Shown piece by piece: positions 62,488 to 64,000 of a stretch of 64,000 nt of DNA. The stretch's first letter is position 1. Each line of letters begins with the position of its first letter. The notes under the pieces are model-generated. The model had not been told where the DNA came from, searched no databases, and worked only from the letters and a program-made list of their open reading frames with translations. The stretch spans positions 4,650,001-4,714,000 of the forward strand of contig NZ_CP114285.2 in NCBI RefSeq assembly GCF_027111255.2. Direction: 5' to 3'. Made by a program: the position numbers and the translations under genes. The DNA comes from Flavobacterium flavigenum. GTDB lineage: Bacteria; Bacteroidota; Bacteroidia; Flavobacteriales; Flavobacteriaceae.

Positions 62488-62572
62488 AAGGTTCTAAGTT
62501 GCCAGGATGCTGAAGTGCTAAGATTTATAAGCTCAATAAAAAAACCTTAGATTCTTAGTCGCTCAGAACCTT
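62488..62572. repeat. Degenerate repeat with inverted ends
   Basis: AAGGTTCTAAG (62488-62498) is matched by CTCAGAACCTT (62562-62572, one wobble). TGCTAAGAT-like phrases recur within. Its layout resembles the spacer at 56057-56118. No gene lies between the flanking genes. Confidence 0.5.
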
Positions 62573-62585
62573 AGAGACTTTGTTT

Positions 62586-63473
62586 TTAATCAAATAAATC
62601 AGAAGATAAATAGCGGTCTCCGCGATCACATATAATGGCTACTATAACACCTGATTCTAATTGTTCTGCAATTTTAAGGGCTACTGCTACAGATCCGCCA
62701 CTGCTCATTCCGGCAAAAACACCTTCTTCAAGTGCTAATCTTTTTGTCATTTTTCTTGCTTCTTCTTCGCTTACATCCACAACAGTATCTACTTTCGAAG
62801 CGTCAAAAATCTTTGGCAAATACTCCTGTGGCCATTTACGGATTCCCGGAATTTGTGATCCGTCGCTCGGCTGGGCACCAATAATCTGTATATTTGGATT
62901 TTTTTCTTTCAGATAAGATGAAGTCCCAATGATAGTTCCTGTTGTTCCCATAGCCGATACAAAATGGGTTACACTTCCTTCAGTATCCTCCCATATTTCA
63001 GGACCGGTAGTTTTATAATGTGCTTTCCAGTTATCGTCATTTGCAAACTGATTTAGCATTACATAACCGCCCTCTGCTACTTTTTTGTCGGCATAGTCAC
63101 GGGAACCGATTATTCCTTCACTTGCTGGTGTTAAAATAACGGTTGCACCATAAGCGCGCATGGTTTGGGTTCTTTCTTTTGTAGAATCTTCAGGCAGCAC
63201 TAATTCTATTTCAACCTGAAATAACTGAGCAATCATTGCCAGTGCAATTCCTGTATTTCCGCTTGTTGCTTCAATTAATTTATCTCCTTTTTTGATATCA
63301 CCTCTTTCCAAAGCTGATGCAATCATGTTGTATGCAGCTCTGTCTTTTACGCTTCCGCCAGGATTGTTTCCCTCGAGTTTTAATAGAAGTTTTACGTTTT
63401 TATTTTTGACCAGATTAACAGTTTCCATCAATGGGGTATTGCCAATCAGGTTGATCAATTTCTGTGGTTTCAT
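62586..63473 (-). CDS. cysM: Cysteine synthase B (O-acetylserine sulfhydrylase)
   Basis: A 295-residue PLP enzyme. The PLP lysine is in GGSVKDRAAYNMI (Lys43), the phosphate-binding region includes SGNTGIALA, and the loop TTGTIIGTSSYLK binds PLP phosphate. The short size and GQAQ-less C-terminus favour CysM over CysK, though the two are hard to separate without alignment. It makes cysteine from O-acetylserine and sulfide (or thiosulfate). The serine acetyltransferase gene ends one base upstream, giving the two enzymes of cysteine synthesis in one operon. Confidence 0.93.
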   Translation of the reverse strand: MKPQKLINLIGNTPLMETVNLVKNKNVKLLLKLEGNNPGGSVKDRAAYNMIASALERGDIKKGDKLIEATSGNTGIALAMIAQLFQVEIELVLPEDSTKERTQTMRAYGATVILTPASEGIIGSRDYADKKVAEGGYVMLNQFANDDNWKAHYKTTGPEIWEDTEGSVTHFVSAMGTTGTIIGTSSYLKEKNPNIQIIGAQPSDGSQIPGIRKWPQEYLPKIFDASKVDTVVDVSEEEARKMTKRLALEEGVFAGMSSGGSVAVALKIAEQLESGVIVAIICDRGDRYLSSDLFD

Positions 63474-63474
63474 T

Positions 63475-64000
63475 CTATTTTTTTTCTTTTATTTTAACTT
63501 CGGTTGTAGTCGTATTCAGGACTATAGAATCTGCCGGGATAGATTTGGTAACCCAGGCGTTTCCTCCCACAATACTATTTCTGCCAATAACGGTTTCGCC
63601 GCCTAAAATGGTAGCATTAGCATAAATACAAACATTTTTCTCGACAGTTGGATGACGTTTAGCATTTTTCATGTCCTTGCTTACACTTAATGCACCTAAA
63701 GTAACACCTTGATAAATTTTTACGTATTTTTCGATTACGGTTGTTTCTCCAATAACAATTCCGGTAGCGTGATCTATAAAAAACGGTGAAGCAATATTGG
63801 CTCCTGCATGTATGTCAGTTCCGGTTATGCGGTGAGCGTATTCGCTCATCAGTCTTGAGAATAATAATAAATCGAGTTTGTACAATTCATGGCTTAACCT
63901 GTAAATAGCAATCGCATAAAATCCCGGATAGCCTAAGTAAACTTCGTCGATACTATTTGAGGCAGGATCATTTTCCAGGATATATTCAGCATCCTGATTC
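63475..64000 (-). CDS. cysE: Serine O-acetyltransferase, 5' part outside window
   Basis: The frame is open to the right edge, so only the C-terminal 174 residues are present. The beginning reads NQDAEYILENDPASNSIDEV then YLGYPGFYAIAIYRLSHEL, the SAT hallmark. The left-handed beta-helix of hexapeptide repeats follows (GTDIHAGANIASPFFIDHATGIVIGE...), with His in DHATG as catalytic base. A TTG internal start at 63885 is not real. It acetylates serine to O-acetylserine, the substrate of the next gene. This is the EpsC/CysE group. Confidence 0.93.
   Translation of the reverse strand, partial: NQDAEYILENDPASNSIDEVYLGYPGFYAIAIYRLSHELYKLDLLLFSRLMSEYAHRITGTDIHAGANIASPFFIDHATGIVIGETTVIEKYVKIYQGVTLGALSVSKDMKNAKRHPTVEKNVCIYANATILGGETVIGRNSIVGGNAWVTKSIPADSIVLNTTTTEVKIKEKK

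Noticed and set aside
1..64000. tRNA, rRNA, riboswitch, CRISPR or prophage features
   Set aside because: I looked in the gaps for conserved RNA cores, repeat-spacer arrays, integrases and phage structural genes and found none that I could support.

Overview
The window looks like chromosomal DNA of a Flavobacterium-type member of the Bacteroidota. The evidence is the A+T-rich sequence, the near absence of Shine-Dalgarno motifs, several TAnnTTTG-type -7 promoter boxes, a type IX secretion (T9SS) C-terminal sorting domain, SusC/TonB-type receptors with carboxypeptidase-regulatory N-domains, lipoproteins of the form MKK...SC, and small families typical of this group (DUF6787, DUF6146, DUF6095, DUF6048, DUF6452). 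I see no rRNA, tRNA, CRISPR array, prophage or insertion sequence. Both window edges cut genes: an MBL-fold hydrolase at the left and serine acetyltransferase at the right.

Layout. 1-8.5 kb: MBL hydrolase, small membrane proteins, an esterase, a dihydroorotase homologue that has lost its metal ligands, a BatA/VWA membrane protein, a secreted lactonase and a DEAD-box helicase. 8.6-17.5 kb: one minus-strand operon that I regard as the most interesting locus. It encodes a membrane-anchored HEAT-repeat protein, a 1266-residue fusion of a GT2 polysaccharide synthase with an LtaS-like phosphotransferase and a TPR tail, a YaiO-type outer-membrane barrel with a related TPR domain, a secreted DUF4838 glycosidase-like protein and a REC-only response regulator. 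Together these resemble a complete synthesis, decoration, export and trimming line for an exopolysaccharide. 17.6-25.1 kb: a TIGR02757 protein, a polytopic membrane protein, a LolD-like ATPase, a T9SS-exported pectate lyase and small proteins. 25.3-29.2 kb: serine biosynthesis (serA, serC), an acyl-CoA reductase and a divergent ferredoxin.

29.3-37.5 kb: a carboxypeptidase-regulatory-domain protein, a TonB-dependent receptor, ychF, a TIGR02117 protein, a lipoprotein and a YihY/BrkB protein. 37.5-42.2 kb: a di-haem peroxidase-like lipoprotein, a PhoX-like (DUF839) lipoprotein and an M57 metallopeptidase lipoprotein. 42.3-46.2 kb: a DnaQ-like exonuclease with a cNMP/CBS/DUF294 protein, TerC and a small lipoprotein. 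46.3-48.0 kb: an overlapping antitoxin, toxin, Qnr-like pentapeptide protein and DinB-like gene set. 48.0-53.0 kb: DUF6095, murQ, a membrane AraC-type regulator and a second TonB-type receptor. 53.3-64 kb: a ZIP transporter, methyltransferases including rlmD and a THUMP enzyme, DUF6048/DUF6452, an orphan histidine kinase, small proteins, an aldo/keto reductase, and cysM with cysE for cysteine synthesis.

Intergenic DNA carries several families of palindromic elements. Two copies of one of them (about 26.34-26.47 and 46.20-46.29 kb) keep the same stem with a paired base change. All product names come from reading motifs in translated sequence. No database search was possible.
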